Shown here piece after piece: positions 5,517 through 6,350 of a stretch of DNA of 6,350 bases (its first letter is position 1; every line of letters begins with the position of its first letter). Source of the DNA: Clostridiales bacterium (GTDB lineage: Bacteria; Bacillota; Clostridia; Christensenellales; UMGS416). Location: positions 1-6,350 of the forward strand of contig JAAYXU010000299.1 of assembly GCA_012515725.1 (NCBI GenBank), written 5' to 3'. The notes under the pieces are model-generated. The model made no database searches and was not told where the DNA came from. It worked only from the letters and a program-made list of their open reading frames with translations. Position numbers and translations under genes: made by a program.

Positions 5517-6350
5517 TTAGTACGTGAAATACCAGGTGGGCATCCACCGCATCGTCCTGCCCATCCATGACGGGATGGGTAGGCCGGACATAATCGGGTA
5601 GAACCACAGGAAAAGAAACAGCACGACGCCCAGATAGATGAGCACCCTCTTTTTCCCGTCGGGCCGCCCGATGTACCGTTTCTTTATGTAATAGACCACG
5701 GCGAATATTATGAAGGGCACCGACGCGAAGTAATGGTAAATGAACATCGACCGGGGCACCAGCACCCAGGGGAGATACTGCGCGAGAAATCCGATCGCCG
5801 CAAACAGGCACAGCGGTTCGGCTGCTCTCCTGCGCGCTGCGCGCAGGAGAAGCGCTGCTATGGCTATGAGTCCTGGCCACCAGACCGCAGGGTTTCCCAT
5901 GGTCGCGATGGAGCCCATCCAGCCCGGCGCAAGATAGGTATTCTGATAGAACCACATCGGCTTCCATATGATAGGCCACTGATACCAGGGTGACTGGAAA
6001 AAGTGGTCGTCTACGAGCCTTGAGTGGTAGTTGAACATATTGATCTGGTTCTGCCATACATCGCGGAGATCGTGGCCCGCGCCGGTGACATTGAGATAGG
6101 GTATGTACGAGGCTATGTATATTCCCGCCGGTATGACGATGAAGAACAGCACGCACCACAGCAGGGTAACGATAACATTGCGCGGGAAGTGCCGGCGGAT
6201 GCGCAGCGCCTCGGCTTCTTCGATACCGGCTTTCCCGGCGTCTGCGGCCACGCGATACTCTTGCCAGCGCATCCACAGGCTGTAGAAGAACAGCGCCGCC
6301 AGCCCGGCCCCGGCATACAGCGATATCCATTTGCTCGCCGCGCCCAGCCC
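5517..6350 (-). CDS. PMT/ArnT-like (GT39-type) membrane glycosyltransferase, C-terminal part; 5' end cut off by the window
   Basis: This is the C-terminal 277 residues of a polytopic integral membrane protein, open to the right edge with no start in view. The first visible residues, GLGAASKWISLYAGAGLAALFFYSLW, match the typical ASKW...LYAGAGLALLFF segment of bacterial dolichyl-phosphate-mannose-protein mannosyltransferase homologues. About six hydrophobic segments are visible, near residues 9-26, 59-83, 155-169, 180-198, 205-222 and 235-254. A long, aromatic-rich, probably extracytoplasmic loop at about 84-153 contains SPWYQWPIIWKPMWFYQN. PRSMFIYHYFASVPF fits the C-terminal four-helix (PMT_4TMC) domain. 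Family members transfer a sugar from a polyprenyl-phosphate carrier to protein or another acceptor outside the membrane; the acceptor here is unknown. The catalytic acidic residues of the first external loop lie in the missing N-terminus. The internal ATG at 6272 is not the real start, because similarity continues upstream of it. It ends TAA 16 bases before comM. Confidence 0.87.
   Translation of the reverse strand, partial: GLGAASKWISLYAGAGLAALFFYSLWMRWQEYRVAADAGKAGIEEAEALRIRRHFPRNVIVTLLWCVLFFIVIPAGIYIASYIPYLNVTGAGHDLRDVWQNQINMFNYHSRLVDDHFFQSPWYQWPIIWKPMWFYQNTYLAPGWMGSIATMGNPAVWWPGLIAIAALLLRAARRRAAEPLCLFAAIGFLAQYLPWVLVPRSMFIYHYFASVPFIIFAVVYYIKKRYIGRPDGKKRVLIYLGVVLFLFLWFYPIMSGLPIPSWMGRTMRWMPTWYFTY
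5826..5850. repeat. Perfect 25-base inverted repeat (12-base arms, one-base centre) inside the glycosyltransferase gene
   Basis: On the plus strand the arm TCTCCTGCGCGC (5826-5837) is followed by a single T and then its exact complement GCGCGCAGGAGA (5839-5850). As RNA it would form an 11-pair GC-rich stem with a three-base loop, and adjacent GC bases can extend the stem past one bulged A. It falls in the coding frame, encoding the Leu-Leu-Leu-Arg-Ala-Ala-Arg-Arg-Arg stretch between two predicted membrane helices. There is no following T-run in either direction, so it is not an ordinary intrinsic terminator. It could be chance within a GC-rich region, a translation-slowing hairpin, or one copy of a dispersed palindromic repeat; the window holds no second copy that I can see. 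Confidence 0.75.

Noticed and set aside
5826..5850. Reading the palindrome as an intrinsic terminator
   Set aside because: It is deep inside the coding sequence and no T-run follows it on either strand.
5517..6272. Complete 251-residue membrane protein starting at the ATG at 6272
   Set aside because: The same frame continues upstream to the window edge with the family-typical ASKW...LYAGAG segment, so that ATG is internal and the gene is cut by the window.
5497..6330. Minus-strand 277-residue frame overlapping the glycosyltransferase in another frame
   Set aside because: It is out of frame with the clear membrane-protein sequence, is Arg/His-rich and lacks any recognisable domain.
1..6350. 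A novel defence, mobile or RNA-based system
   Set aside because: Every stretch is accounted for by six known gene families on one strand with almost no intergenic space; no repeats, integrase, transposase, toxin-antitoxin pair or structured noncoding region is visible.

Overview
The window is a densely packed, single-strand gene block: all six recognisable genes lie on the minus strand, so the window reads right to left in transcription order. The order is C-terminal part of a PMT/ArnT-like membrane glycosyltransferase (runs off the right edge), comM/yifB, dprA, trmFO, hslV, and N-terminal three quarters of hslU (runs off the left edge). No gap exceeds 16 bases. Three of the five junctions overlap, one has 2 bases between the genes and one has 16. 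I see no terminator, tRNA, rRNA, CRISPR, insertion sequence or phage feature.

The organism is most likely a GC-rich member of the Bacillota (Clostridia-like). The dprA - trmFO (gid) - hslV (codW/clpQ) - hslU (codX/clpY) order is the core of the classic Bacillota cluster dprA-topA-trmFO-xerC-hslV-hslU-codY. The HslU has a long I domain, and HslV carries a short extension before its Thr-Thr, as in Gram-positive and Thermotoga homologues. TrmFO, the folate/FAD-dependent tRNA methyltransferase, is characteristic of Bacillota and some other lineages. The codons are rich in G and C at third positions, which also produces many long antisense reading frames that are not genes. I cannot name a genus.

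Region by region: 6350-5517 is the glycosyltransferase C-terminus, a polytopic membrane region. 5500-3968 is ComM/YifB, an AAA+ protein tied to DNA branch migration in natural transformation. 3965-2877 is DprA, the loader of RecA on incoming single-stranded DNA. 2880-1564 is TrmFO, which makes m5U54 in tRNA. 1574-1023 and 1026-1 are HslV and HslU, the peptidase and the ATP-dependent unfoldase of one two-component protease. comM to hslU look like one translationally coupled transcription unit combining DNA uptake, tRNA modification and proteolysis. codY would be the expected next gene beyond the left edge but cannot be seen.

I found no convincing new biological system. The points most worth a second look are the missing topA and xerC in an otherwise conserved cluster, a perfect 12-base-arm palindrome inside the glycosyltransferase gene, the glycosyltransferase sitting directly upstream of comM, and the start site and N-terminal processing of HslV.
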